From: Isochrysis galbana
Lineage: Eukaryota; Haptophyta; Isochrysidales; Isochrysidaceae
Length of the DNA: 64,000 nucleotides
NCBI GenBank assembly: GCA_018136815.1
Contig: CM030939.1
Coordinates: forward strand, 496,001-560,000
Direction of reading: 5' to 3'
Shown here: one piece after another, positions 54,537-64,000 of the stretch
How the letters are laid out: the number at the start of each line of letters is the position of its first letter
Position numbering within the stretch: the first letter of the stretch is position 1
Notes under the pieces: generated by a model
Databases searched by the model: none
What the model was told of the DNA's origin: nothing
The model's input: only the letters and a program-made list of their open reading frames with translations
Program-made: the position numbers and the translations under genes

Positions 54537-55389
54537 GGTACCGCGGTACCACGGGATCGAGCCGCTGAAGTGGGGACGAGCGTATGATGGGCCGGCCGAA
54601 ATGGCGTATCCCGTACCCCAAGAATACACTTTCGAAGGAACTCGGAAAACGCTAGAAGATATAAATGTCAAAGACGCTGACCAAGGCGTTCCTCGCTCTG
54701 AGGAAAACGAAGACTCAAAAGTCCACGTTGAGGTGGGAAAAGCGACTACCGGCCCTCTCCGGGAAATGGAAACAAATATCGCAACTGTACAAATACAACT
54801 TTCTGACGCCGAGGGACTCTCACATGCACTTCAAACACGTCCTACATAGGAGGATAGCTACGGCGAATCGGTTCGCTGACGACCCGACGTGCCGCTTTTG
54901 CGGTATATATAGCCCCCGAGAGCTCCACCCATATAGCCTCGTGCATAGCGACGGAGCCCATTTTCGAGTTCATAGAAGGACTTCTGGGAGTGAATCTTCG
55001 GCCGGGCTCCGAGACGGCCCAACGTCTTTTTTGCTACCAGGTAGACAGGCCGCATCCCTCCTCGGGATACCTAGGTATCCTGGCGTGGAGGTACATCCTC
55101 ACGGACTTTTACAATATTCAGTATGGCAACGCGGACGGTAGGTCCGTTAGATCAATCTTAAAAGCAATCCTCACGAGATACCACCTATTAGTAACGGCGA
55201 AGGTCGGGTTCTTTCAACGGCTTAAAAAACAACGCGAGAACATGGGGCTACACGCTACACGCCCCGAGTAACAAACACATTCGGAAAATGATAAACCCTC
55301 TTTACACTGTGGATAAGGATTTCAACCTAGGAACATCGGAAGACCTCTTGCAGGCGGCAAGAGGTCTGGACATACGGAATATCAACTAA
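54537..55389 (+). mobile_element. Decayed LINE-like fragment abutting the LTR end
   Basis: Plus-strand pieces in several frames follow the order of the copy at 5294: LKWGRAYDGPAEMAYPVPQE, then HMHFKHVLHRRIATANRFAD and CRFCG, then LAWRYILTDFYNIQYGNADG. The end is YTVDKDFNLGTSEDLLQAAR with a stop at about 55387. At least three frame changes are needed, so it is a pseudogene copy. It starts exactly at the LTR terminus. Confidence 0.65.
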
Positions 55390-55704
55390 CTAAGGAAGCA
55401 AAATCTCTTAGTAGAAGCCACGGCGGATATCAATAAAGGTCCTGCGGTATATTTAAGGGAGGGAAACCCAGGACGGAACTAGATCAAGCGACGAGTCACA
55501 GTCTCCCGCCCCCTTCTCTCCAACCCCTGGCCGAAGCAGCGCGCGCGGCCTCCCTGGAACCAGCTTCTCCGCAAAAGAGGGAACTGGGGAAGGGGGAGGG
55601 GGTTGTTAGGGGTAAAGGTTGGGTAGTAGGGAGGTACATAAGCACGCTGCCGCAAGCCGCTAGTGTAGCGGGGATTTTTAAGAAGATTTTTTTTTCAGAA
55701 CTTA

Positions 55705-55870
55705 TAGCGTCGTATGACATCTTGTTAGCTAGCATTCCTAGCCACATACACCGGACGAGCCATGCGCCAACCGCGCACACCCCCATCGCGGGGTAGGGGC
55801 TCCGTTGCCGTCGAAGGGCTTCGGTCCCGCAGCACTAAGGTTATACTAACACAACAATAAAACTCTGACG
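55705..55870 (-). repeat. About 185-bp repeat, inverted copy
   Basis: Reverse complement of 35934-36117 with scattered differences. It ends within the degraded C-lobe of the STE20-like kinase region. Confidence 0.8.
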
Positions 55871-57110
55871 CTGGGGGCGCAATTGCAGGAGCGCCGCGCT
55901 CGATGATGGGTGCGATGAGCAGGGTGCCCGCATCGGGACGGGCCGATGGGTCTTTAACGAGCGCCGCCGCCACGAAAGAGGCTGGCACATCACCGCACTC
56001 AGGGGATACCGAGGTGGCCAATATGATGTCAAACAGACGAGAGGTCTGAATTTGGTGGCCTCATCGTCGCCAGCTCGATGGCCGTGATGCCCACGCCCCG
56101 TACGTCCACATGGAGAGGACAGCAGGGTGAGAGGTCATCGATAAGCGGATGCGCCCTAGTGCGCACGCTACTTTGCCCGCCGTCGCGCGACAGGTGCGTC
56201 CGAAGGTGACACCCAGGTGCTCACGTTCGTATCGTATGTAGAGACGTCGATGGCGGTGACCGAACCAAAGGCCTCTGGGGCCATCCAATGTGGGGTACCA
56301 GTCATCGTGCCACGCTTTTGCATCGTGTTGTACACCTGCGCCAAGCGGGTGGGTGCATGAGCGCCGCTCTCGGCATGCGGGGGTGCCGCCTCGAGCATGA
56401 TGGACCTTGTCGCACCTGCGCGGCTACTCCGAGGTCGCCAAGTTTGACCTTGACCATCCGGGTGAGGAGGACGTTGGCCGCGTTGACGTCGCGGTGGAGC
56501 GCCCGCAACTCGTTGTGCATGTAGTCGAGCGCGGTGAGCACCTAAGGCGAGCCGACAGGTGTGCATGGATGAGGACCCAGCATCCTACAACGCCGTGGCC
56601 TCCATCAGGGCGCACGGCGCACCTCGCGAAGCACGACCGCCGCCTGCGCCTCGTTCAGGGATCCACTCTGCCCCTCCATCACGTCGAGGACCGAGCTGAG
56701 GGCGCAAAATTCGAGAAATAGCTAGAGCAGCGGCTCGTGGCCATCGGGCCCAGGGCGGAGGAAGTAGTCGTAGTACCCTACGATATTTGAGTGGTTGGCC
56801 TATGTTCGGGAGGGGAGGGCGTGTCATTGGGGGGGGGCGGCAGTGACGAGGAGCTACGTGCCCCGACTGCTCGGCGGCGCTCACCTGCTTCAGTATCTCG
56901 ACTTCTCTCACCACCGCCAAGGCATTTTTGACGTTGAGCTTGAGCAGCTTCACCGCCATCCCATCCGCGCCCTTGGGTGTCTGGCATTTCCCGCTGTTCG
57001 AAATAGCAGGGTAGACAGCCCAGCTTCTCGCCCAGCTCGGAGACACCATAGGGCGAGTCGGCGGCTGAGCGTGCGTGGAGCGCTTTGAATGCCGCGCCAT
57101 GCTACAGCTT
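55870..57110 (-). pseudogene. STE20/GCK-like protein kinase with lesions
   Basis: Minus-strand kinase motifs appear in order: YGVSELGEKLG (start of P-loop), DGMAVKLLKLN (catalytic Lys), HSNIVGYYDYFLRPGPDGHE, LNEAQAAVVLREVLTALDYM, ALHRDVNAANVLL, KLGDLGVAAQ (DLG), RGTMTGTPHWMAPEAFGSV and VRGVGITAIELATMRPP. The end is LVKDPSARPDAGTLLIAP. The pattern is STE20/germinal-centre kinase. Problems: the glycine loop is interrupted by a frame change with about four residues missing; an in-frame TAG follows HEPLL at about 56730; the Trp of the usual DVWSLG motif is replaced (DVRGVG); and the C-lobe switches frame. Some breaks could be introns, but the TAG and P-loop change are not easily explained that way. 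Confidence 0.6.
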
Positions 57111-60095
57111 GGTACGCGTGTCCACGCCACCAACGGGCGCAGCCTCATCTCCGACTGTTGCCTTGTCTGCCGCCCAAGACAGCGAGGCGCGCAACGGAAT
57201 GGTGTCGTCCTCCGAGACACGGATGGTTGACGAGATCTCGATGGTGGCGACGAGGGAGTCGGCAGGAGCGCCGCCGGCAGCCGGTGATCGCGCGCCTCTA
57301 GTGATGACGTCGCTGGAGATTGCACTCTTCCCACCCATCTCGGCTAGCTGCTTGTCGAGCCGCGCGAAAACCTGAGAGTGTGGGAAGCAGATGGCGGCTC
57401 GCGACCGGTGGGCAGAGTGCCTTCGGCGATTGGGTGGCGCGGACCTCTGCCTTGGGCGTGTATAGCACGGCAATCGGCTTGGTCGAGTCGACCTGCTCGC
57501 GCTTGACGGCGGCGAGGTTGATCTTGAAGCCGGTAGAGTTTGGGGCAGTTGCCAGCAGCGATCCGAAGGGCGCACCCGTGTTTGGCGGCGGTGCCGAGGC
57601 GGGCGTGTGGCTGTCAAAGGAGATGTCCGACGAGGCGACGGACACGGCGGAAGCTCGCGCCGGTGGTGACGCTCACGCGTCCACCCCGTCGGCGGCAGGC
57701 GGCGAGTCGCAGGTGAAACCCTTGGCCTCCATGGCCTCAAAATGCTTGAGCTGGGCGGTGCGCCAAGCCTCGCGAATGGCGCCCTCCGGCGACGAGGGGT
57801 CGAAGGGCGCCTTGGGCAGCGCATACGCGCACGCGCGCCTGCCGCGCGGTGAGCCGTTCGTCCATCGTGAGCGGCGCGAGGGTGGCCGCCTTGTCCAACA
57901 ATCTGCACCTTGGTGGCGCGCAACAGCCGGAGGACCGGCTTGGCAAGGACCTCCTTGGCCGTGGCCGCCGTGGCACCACTGGCTAGCAGCTCCGCCTCGC
58001 TTATTGTTCAGCTTGACTTGAGCTCAGGCGGGGCGGTTGAGCTCCTGCGGGTCGGGTGGCGAGGCATCGGGCGCGCAGCGGCTCGACGGGCAGCCGACGC
58101 GGCGCACGCACCTCTCCTCTGGCTCGGGCGGCTCGCTCGCCCTCCGCCAGCTTGCGCTGCACGCCTGGATGCCGCTGGTAGCGTGCGAGGGCTTGGCGAA
58201 ATTCGTGGGCCTCGATGCAAGTGCCGCCGACGGTGTGGCCGACCGATCCGCTCGTCGAGCCAGCGGCCGCAGCGACAGCTGCCGCCTCGGCCGCGGCGAG
58301 GAGCATGTCCTCCATGCGCATCGTCACCACGTATTCGGGGGGCCGCGGGGGTAGGCGTATCCCTGGGCGGCGGCGCGGTGGATGGGTGGACGGCACAAGC
58401 AGCAGCATGCAGAGATCCACGCTCGAACTGCGCACCGTTGTCCGACGAGCCCGGCCACGACTCGGGGCGGGCACCTTGCCTGGCACCGCTTGCGGTGCCG
58501 CCCGTGACGAGCCGCAGCGGCTGTAGGGGCGGCGCACCCGTAGGCCCTTTGGACGGCTCATACTTGGCCTTAGGATCGGCCGGCGCGCTGCTTCTTGCGG
58601 GCAAAAGGCACAGCTTGTCCACCGGAGTTGAGGGCAACTCCTCACCCGACGGCTTCGAGTTGGGCCGCACGAACCAGCTGCTCTTGCGGGGGCGCCGGAG
58701 CAGCGGACATGGCGGGGCAAGATCGAGTACTCTGCCCCGCCTCCTCACCACCCGGCTTGAGCTGCTCGAGCTGCGCCACCGAGGCTGGCAGCCGGCGCGA
58801 ACGCTCGACGTACTCCTGGAAGACCCACGGGGGTACGTTGCCGCCGCTGAGCGTCGCCTAGGCGCGGAACCGGGCGGCGGCGGGTGAGACGTGGTGAGTG
58901 GGGCGGCGCAGCCCAGGGCAGCGTGAGGTGTGTGGTGCACCTGGATCGTCCGCTCGACCTCGGCACGCACCGCCGTCAAGTCGCGGTTACTCCACGTCGA
59001 GCTGTCACGCTCCGCGATAGACTCGCCCGCGATGGCACGCAGGCCCGAGTCATTGGACAAAGGCGGTTGGGGCTGCAACGCCACTGCTGGGCGCCACCTT
59101 GGGCTGCCCGCCCGACTTTTGTGTTTGCACAGCCTTGTCAATCTGGCCGAAGAGCTCCTCGTCGTCAACCGCGCCAGCACCAACGGGCGGCGGTGGACGT
59201 TGGCCAGGGTAGGCGAGCGCCTTGGTGCCCGCGTGCTTGAACGCGCCGTCCAAGACGAGCTGCCGGCGCAGCGTGCTTTGTAGCTCGGCGATCGACCAGG
59301 CACGCAGCTCGTCGACGTGCGTGGGACGGCCGCTCGCGTGGGTGGCGGCCTTGGCGTGGTTGCACCGGTCGGCGTTAACCTGCCGGCCCGAGTGCGAGAC
59401 GTACGCCATGTGCGCGTTGGCGCCGCGCGGTGACGTGATCCCATCGGCGATGGCCAGCAGCCGCGCGGTGGACATGATGTCGCGCTGCAGCGCGTCCGCC
59501 TCCACGTCCTTATCCGGTGGCCGGTACAGCCGGAATCGGTACGACGGCTGGCCAGCCGCCATCACCATCGGCACGCTTTTGCCGCCGCGCGCGACGCCGC
59601 CGTTGAGGTGCACTCCGTCGGCCTCGAGGATTTGGTCACCCACCTTGACGAGCCCCTGCTGCGCGGCCATCGATCCAGGCGAGACGCGGCGCAACACGTT
59701 GGTTTGTCCAGGTCGAGCCCCAACCCCGTTTGCCCACGCACTGCCACAACTTCCAGGTACTCCCCGCCCGCCGGCTGGCCCGGCGGCGCCGTCGCCGCGA
59801 CGCCGAGACTAGAGCCCTTCTTCTTCTTGATCTCGGAAGCTGGGGCATCGGTCGAGAGGCCCTCGTCGTCGTCTAGGTGGGCGGTGGCGGCCTCGAGCTC
59901 CGCGTGCGCCGCCGAGATCAGGTAGAACCACGGAACGAGCCCGTTTTGGCCTGTGCTCCCCTGAACGTGGCACCATCCTTGTGGCGCCGGGCGAGAGAGG
60001 ACGAGTACAAAGTCTCCCTGGCGCACGCTTAGCTCGGATGGGAGCTGGGCGTCAAAGGGGGCGAGGGAACGGCAGCTCGAGGGAGCGGTGGGCAT
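57102..60095 (-). pseudogene. SH3-PDZ protein coding region with frame breaks, possibly the N-terminus of the kinase gene
   Basis: From about 60090 the minus strand encodes an SH3 domain (LAPFDAQLPSELSVRQGDFV, GWCHVQGSTGQNGLVPWFYL). A PDZ domain follows (YLEVVAVRGQTGLGLDLDK), which continues one frame over as NVLRRVSPGSMAAQQGLVKV and GDQILEADG. Downstream pieces include SIAELQSTLRRQLV, LRAIAGESIAERDSSTWSNR, VPPWVFQEYVERSRRLPASV, GTCIEAHEFRQALARYQRHP, SPEGAIREAWRTAQLKHFEA and VFARLDKQLAEMGGK. Protein-like sequence is therefore continuous for 3 kb but changes frame at least three times, once in the middle of the PDZ domain where no intron fits. Either it is a decaying gene or the assembly has indels. 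It runs head-to-tail into the STE20-like kinase, so both may be one gene. Confidence 0.55.
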
Positions 60096-60156
60096 TTGCC
60101 CAGAGGGGAAAGAGCGGGGAGGGAGAGAGGGGGAGGGAGAAAAGGAGAGAGCATAC

Positions 60157-60560
60157 AATTGAACGCCGCCGTCCGCCGCTTATCGCCCCTTGTTCACGTT
60201 TCCGTGTGTGCGCTTTCTACGGGTAACTGGAGCCTGGCGTGGCCTAGACTAATTGTATTGTGCTAGGGCCATTTGCCAAGCTCCACCCTTAGAAACAAGG
60301 AGGCAAAAGGGGATGGTGGCGGGTAAGCTTGAGCGCTTGTGGTGTGTGTGTGTTGGAGCGGGGCGAGCGGCGCGCGGCGACAAGCAAAGAAGGGAGCGTC
60401 GCGGGGGGGCCTACCGTTTTCTTTTCTCCGATCTTCGCGCCTCGCTGCTCCGTTGGCGTTCACTTGCGTAAACTAAAGCTCACTGTCTATGAACGCCGCC
60501 GTCCGCCGCTTATCGCCCCTTGTTTACGTTTCCGTGTGTGCGCTTTCTACGGGTAACTGG
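60157..60560. repeat. Direct duplication of about 75 bp flanking a 255-bp spacer
   Basis: GAACGCCGCCGTCCGCCGCT through CTTTCTACGGGTAACTGG occurs at 60161-60232 and again at 60490-60560 with one change. The right copy runs into hairpin boundary 60565. The spacer has no clear gene. Confidence 0.85.
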
Positions 60561-60564
60561 GCAA

Positions 60565-60610
60565 CCTACTTTTATAAGTGGGGGTCAATGGGGGCCTATC
60601 GCCCCCCTCA
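60565..60610 (+). repeat. Hairpin boundary, CCTACTT subtype
   Basis: CCTACTT-TTAT-AAGTGGG (60565-60582), then GGTCAATGGGGGCCTATCGCC. Inverse orientation to 6757 and 12385. Confidence 0.65.
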
Positions 60611-60878
60611 CACCATCGCAGAAACCCCCCGGGGTGGGCCCGTACAATCAACCAGCCCCTGCCCTCTGGCAGGGGCAGGACACTCATCAATCTGGCCCAG
60701 ATCCTTCGGGGGCGCGGGCCGCGAGCTGCACTCCCACGCCCGCGCTAGGCCTGCCCTCGAGCTGACTCCCCCTGCCTGTCCCTGGTCGCCAGGCATACAG
60801 GAGACTCTGGGCGGCTCCCATGGCCAGCGAGGCGAGCGTGGGAGAGGTAAGGCTGTGAATAGGTTTGATTTTGAAATA

Positions 60879-60915
60879 ACTATTGTTATAGTTTGACCTA
60901 TGGAGCGTGCCGCGA
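60879..60915 (+). repeat. Hairpin boundary, divergent
   Basis: ACTAT-TGTT-ATAGT (60879-60892), then TTGACCTATGGAGCGTGCCG. The preceding AATAGGTTTGATTTTGA recurs at about 62009. Confidence 0.5.
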
Positions 60916-61901
60916 CCGCTCCCGAGCCCCAGGCGACCCTCGCCACCGCGCCCCACCTGGGACGCCCCATGCCGCCCGAGGCGGCTCGTCAGAAAGCCCT
61001 CTCAAAGCCCATCCAGCCCATCCAAACCACACCCGCGCAAGCGCGCGGGGTGGCGAGCACTGGCACCAAACAAGTTGCCACCATGGCTCTGCGTAGCATG
61101 CAGGGGGTCTTTGAGACCCCCTCCAACAGTGGGAACCCCCCCCACCCCAAGAGCACCTCATGTGGCAGGGCAGCTCAGCTGCCCTCCCCATGGTGGAAAC
61201 CTCTACCATCAGTGCACCCAACATGGGAGGGCACTTCACAACCATCAATCTCCTACGGAGAGCACCCTAAGCCTCTGTTTTCCATGTTGACTCACTTCTC
61301 GTTTTCACCCCACTCCTTTGGGCCACAAGAACCTACAACTCAGTGCCCTGCCTTGGGCACTCCTTCAACACTTGACTCCCTCTCCCACTCTCCCTTCCCT
61401 CTACAACCAAACCAAACAGCACGAACCCCCTCACCCTCTGTTTCAAGCACCAAAAATTTCAACTCAAGACCCATGTTGATACACTTATCGTTTTCACCCC
61501 ACTCTTGTGGGCCACAATCACCTACAACTCAGTGCCCTGCCTTGGGCCCTCTTCCAACACTTCACTCCCTCTCCCACTCCCTCTTGCAACTACAACCAAC
61601 ACAAGAAGCACAACCCCCCTCGCCCTCTGTTTCAAGCACCAAAAAATTCGACTCAAGACATGAGGGAGGATATGTCTTGAGGCGGCGTCGCTGCCCATGC
61701 CTAGCGCAAGGGTATAGCGCCCCCACTCAGACATCTCCTTCCCCACAGCTCCTCTCTGAGGAATTGCTCCTCTCCCTCCCATTAGGCCCCCTTGCCTGCG
61801 AGACCAGAACAGGATCCTGGCGTGGGGGGCTGTTTGAGTGTGGAGGGAGGGGCGCTCCAGCTAGCGCAGGTAGAAAGCTAGTGAAGAGCTGGGTGGCATA
61901 A
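60900..61901 (+). CDS. Pro/Ser-rich unknown ORF starting at a hairpin boundary
   Basis: The ATG of the boundary motif (CTATGGAGCG) opens a 333-residue frame to 61901. It is rich in Pro, Ser and Thr and contains an internal duplication of about 62 residues: THFSFSPHSFGPQEPTTQCP and HLSFSPHSCGPQSPTTQCPA start the two copies (about 61290 and 61480), each ending with SPSVSSTK. No known domain. It may be part of a non-autonomous element bounded by 60879 and 62385; whether it is translated is unknown. Confidence 0.4.
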   Translation: MERAATAPEPQATLATAPHLGRPMPPEAARQKALSKPIQPIQTTPAQARGVASTGTKQVATMALRSMQGVFETPSNSGNPPHPKSTSCGRAAQLPSPWWKPLPSVHPTWEGTSQPSISYGEHPKPLFSMLTHFSFSPHSFGPQEPTTQCPALGTPSTLDSLSHSPFPLQPNQTARTPSPSVSSTKNFNSRPMLIHLSFSPHSCGPQSPTTQCPALGPLPTLHSLSHSLLQLQPTQEAQPPSPSVSSTKKFDSRHEGGYVLRRRRCPCLAQGYSAPTQTSPSPQLLSEELLLSLPLGPLACETRTGSWRGGLFECGGRGAPASAGRKLVKSWVA

Positions 61902-62339
61902 GGGGGAAGGGTGCTTGCGCTTGCCGCGGCAGGGAGTCCTGTCTTGAGTTAGCGCTAGTTCCGTTCCTTTGCCGCGCCGCGACCCATAAAAATTTGTTAA
62001 AAATTAAATTAATAGGTTTGATTTTGAGCTATCTAGATATTAGCTAACAGGGCGCTTCGACTATCTAGATAGATACTAATAGTGGCTCAGCACTATCTAG
62101 ATAGATACTAATAGTGCCCGAGCCTTGCCTAAAAGTAGTAATAATTAGATATCTGCTATATGATATATTTGATGTTCGAGTGTATGAGTGCATGAGCATG
62201 ACTGTGTGTGGGCGAATGAACCCATACATTACGCTTCATCGATCGCTCGGCCACACCTTGCTCGCGAACATGGCCGCTGCGGCAGCAGGGCGTCAGTCAT
62301 GGCTTGGTCAGCCAGCGCGGCGGGGGGGGCGGAGAGAGA

Positions 62340-62385
62340 GGAGGGGAGCGGGGCGCGCTCCATGACCCTATCGTTATAACGATAG
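62340..62385 (-). repeat. Hairpin boundary, CTATC subtype, perfect palindrome
   Basis: GGCGCGCTCCATGACC, then the perfect palindrome CTATCGTTATAACGATAG (62368-62385). Inward of it on the minus strand a frame reads DQAMTDALLPQRPCS, resembling the peptide after the boundary at 38504. Confidence 0.75.
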
Positions 62386-62412
62386 TTGTCCTCCTTTATA
62401 GCGTATAGCGGC

Positions 62413-63355
62413 TAAGGCGTGGAACAAGTTACCCAGCTAACTACTTAGTTGGCTATCTACCACGCTTTGGCACTATCTTTAAGTAGGTACTTAGCAGTGG
62501 AGCACTATCTCTAAGTAGGTACTTAGCATATGGGGCATAACCAGTTAATACCCAATTAATACCGCCCGCCCGCGCGCGCATGCGTGTGCGTGCGTGCGAG
62601 CCCACGTAATGATAAATAAATGCGCAAGCTCAAGCTCAATCAAGCTCTCACTCATTCACAATTGGCTGCTGCGAGCAAAGCATGCTCTAAGCTTTCATCT
62701 GCTTGGGAAGCTTTGAGATCATCGTCATCGTGCAACTTACCGGTCTTTGTTAGAGAACATGAGAACATCCGTTCAACTCCGGCCGAGCTCGCAGGCCTAC
62801 CGAGATATTATCGTCGGGCCATCTTAGCAAGTAGCAAGGACGGGCAGCCCACCCGGGCCGCTGTGTGTGGTCGCGCTGCTTCCACCATCCACCATGCTGA
62901 CACTAACACGCCGAGGTCTAAGTTGTCCTCGTCTTCAGCCGGCAGGTCGGCAGGTTCAAGTATCAAGTACCGCTCCAAATCATCAAGCACCTCAGCTTCC
63001 ACTTCCTCGGATGTCATCGTCATGTCGCTCGTACTAGACAATAGAGGGGGCTATGGGAGCGGAGAAAAGGCGAGGAGGGCGTGGGCGTGGGCGGGCGCAC
63101 AATGGATTGACAATGGTTCAACAAAGAGTAAACAGTCAACAGTAAAGCCAAACCCAAACAAATAATTAGAATAAAAATAGAAAACAGCTAACCAATTATC
63201 TAGATATCTCAGTTATCTAAGTTAACTAGCTGGACTTTGGCATTATCTCGAAGTAAGTACTTAGCTGCGGGCACTATCTTTAAGTAGGTACTTAGCCATG
63301 AGTCACTATCTACTTCTAAGTACTTAGTGCTTACAAGCCCCTGTTCCACGCCTTA
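62413..63355. mobile_element. hAT element, 943 bp, with 8-bp target duplication
   Basis: The ends are 14-bp terminal inverted repeats (TAAGGCGTGGAACA at 62413-62426 and its complement ending at 63355). ATAGCGGC flanks both sides (62405-62412 and 63356-63363), the 8-bp duplication expected for hAT. Subterminal regions at both ends carry repeated CACTATCTTTAAGTAGGTAC-type motifs and TACTTAGC, as expected of transposase-binding sites. The interior holds a remnant of the transposase C-terminus. It is too short to be autonomous. Confidence 0.85.
62808..63041 (-). pseudogene. hAT transposase C-terminal dimerisation domain remnant
   Basis: The minus strand encodes SEEVEAEVLDDLERYLILEP, an acidic linker, then VLVSAWWMVEAARPHTAARV and LLLAKMARR, stop at 62808. 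This is the hAT dimerisation pattern (LERYL ... D...WW......P.LA..AR). The conserved end of the domain is cut by the stop, and upstream frames are broken, so it is non-functional. Confidence 0.6.
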
Positions 63356-64000
63356 ATAGCGGCCTCTTTCGCCTCTGGCCGCCGATCGCTGACCGCGCGC
63401 GCGCCTCTGTGTTTCCTCTGTGTTGCGCCACGAGAGGTTTGAAACACGGCGAAACACGGCTGTGTTTGGCCTTTGTAGAAACACGGTGTTCCTGTGTTTC
63501 ACAAGTAGGGCGGTCAAACAGTGTTTTTATTAGGGGTGAAAAAATGACCATCTCGGAATTGAGGAAATTTGAGGATTTTTTTGGTAGAAAGTTCCCAATA
63601 CCAATACACCCAACTAGCACATATCCGGGGCCCATTATGTAGGACCCGGACCCCCCCTTGGGCCCCCACAACAAACAACAAAACGTAATCATGTCGCATT
63701 CTGTTGTATTCCTGCCCATCTGATACTACCTGCGTTATATAAATAGGGATTTGACCGTTTACTGGCCATAACGGCAATGACAGCGCGTCCAGGACGCCCG
63801 CCGCCCCCCCAACGGCTGCGAACCCCCCGCGCCCTTCCGGAGGTCAATCCGCCGCGATGTGCGAACGCCAACGGCCGCCGCATTCGCGCCGGTATGGCAA
63901 GTGGAACCGGGCCTCTTGGCAATTGTCCGAGGAGCTCGCCGTCTAGACGCACCGCCGCGCGGCGCACGCGCCACATCGCCCGCTCCGCCGTCGTTGCGGC
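63356..64000. other. Right flank, no gene seen
   Basis: It holds the motif AGGGCGGTCAAACA near 63507 and TGTTGTATTCCTGCCCATCTG near 63703, the same repeat end as at 44478 and 52718. A TATATAAATAG-like block follows near 63737. GC-rich sequence continues to the window end, with open frames but nothing recognisable. Confidence 0.4.

Noticed and set aside
58008-59444. 478-residue minus-strand ORF taken as one protein
   Set aside because: Only parts look protein-like; the rest is Arg/Pro-rich, and the plausible protein switches frame within this interval.

Overview
This window is nuclear DNA from a GC-rich eukaryote. Its genes carry short spliceosomal introns, and its ribosomal-protein genes are eukaryotic (uL5, eL14, eL27). 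It also has cytosolic-type phosphoglycerate kinase, a TVP23 Golgi protein, a GRWD1/RRB1-type WD40 protein and protein kinases. An AlgH/YqgE-family protein (2958-4652) begins with a signal-peptide-like hydrophobic stretch followed by a basic region, which suggests an alga with a secondary plastid. Several introns in the kinase gene at 47.3-50.3 kb fit only as GC-AG introns. This would suit a haptophyte-like or related lineage, but the species cannot be fixed from the sequence.

Layout. 0-2 kb: the end of a Mutator-like transposase with a CXC domain. 2.3-4.7 kb: an unknown gene and the AlgH-like gene. 5.3-6.8 kb: a LINE-type C-terminal domain beside an LTR remnant. 7.3-10.3 kb: GRWD1-like gene. 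10.6-12.5 kb: an LTR fragment that truncates a cytochrome b561-like gene, a TIR element and interspersed repeats. 12.5-13.7 kb: TVP23. 13.8-17.3 kb: deleted LINE and Ty3/gypsy copies and a (TA)n tract. 17.8-22.2 kb: uL5 and eL14 separated by repeats.

22.9-32.5 kb is a nested retrotransposon cluster. A structurally complete chromodomain Ty3/gypsy element (24393-31678) has 848-bp LTRs that look identical by eye and a 5-bp target duplication. It sits inside the LTR of an older relative. 32.6-34 kb: an intact single-exon orphan gene. 34-36.1 kb: minisatellites and small repeats. 36.3-38.1 kb: phosphoglycerate kinase. 38.5-42.6 kb: hairpin-bounded repeats and another gag gene. 42.8-43.7 kb: eL27. 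44-47.1 kb: repeats and an LTR. 47.3-50.3 kb: an SNF1/AMPK-like kinase with a tandem array upstream. 52.7-55.4 kb: a rearranged repeat copy, a gag-LTR fragment and a decayed LINE. 55.9-60.1 kb (minus strand): an SH3-PDZ coding region followed by a STE20-like kinase, both frame-disrupted. 60.1-64 kb: repeats, a Pro/Ser-rich ORF and a hAT element with a perfect 8-bp target duplication.

The host genes are mostly housekeeping genes (ribosome and ribosome assembly, glycolysis, Golgi traffic). The rest is a dense mobile-element landscape. The most unusual pattern is a set of at least eleven short boundaries that share one architecture: an AT-rich hairpin whose stem sequence changes between copies, then a GGTCATGGAG-like box, then a GC-rich segment.
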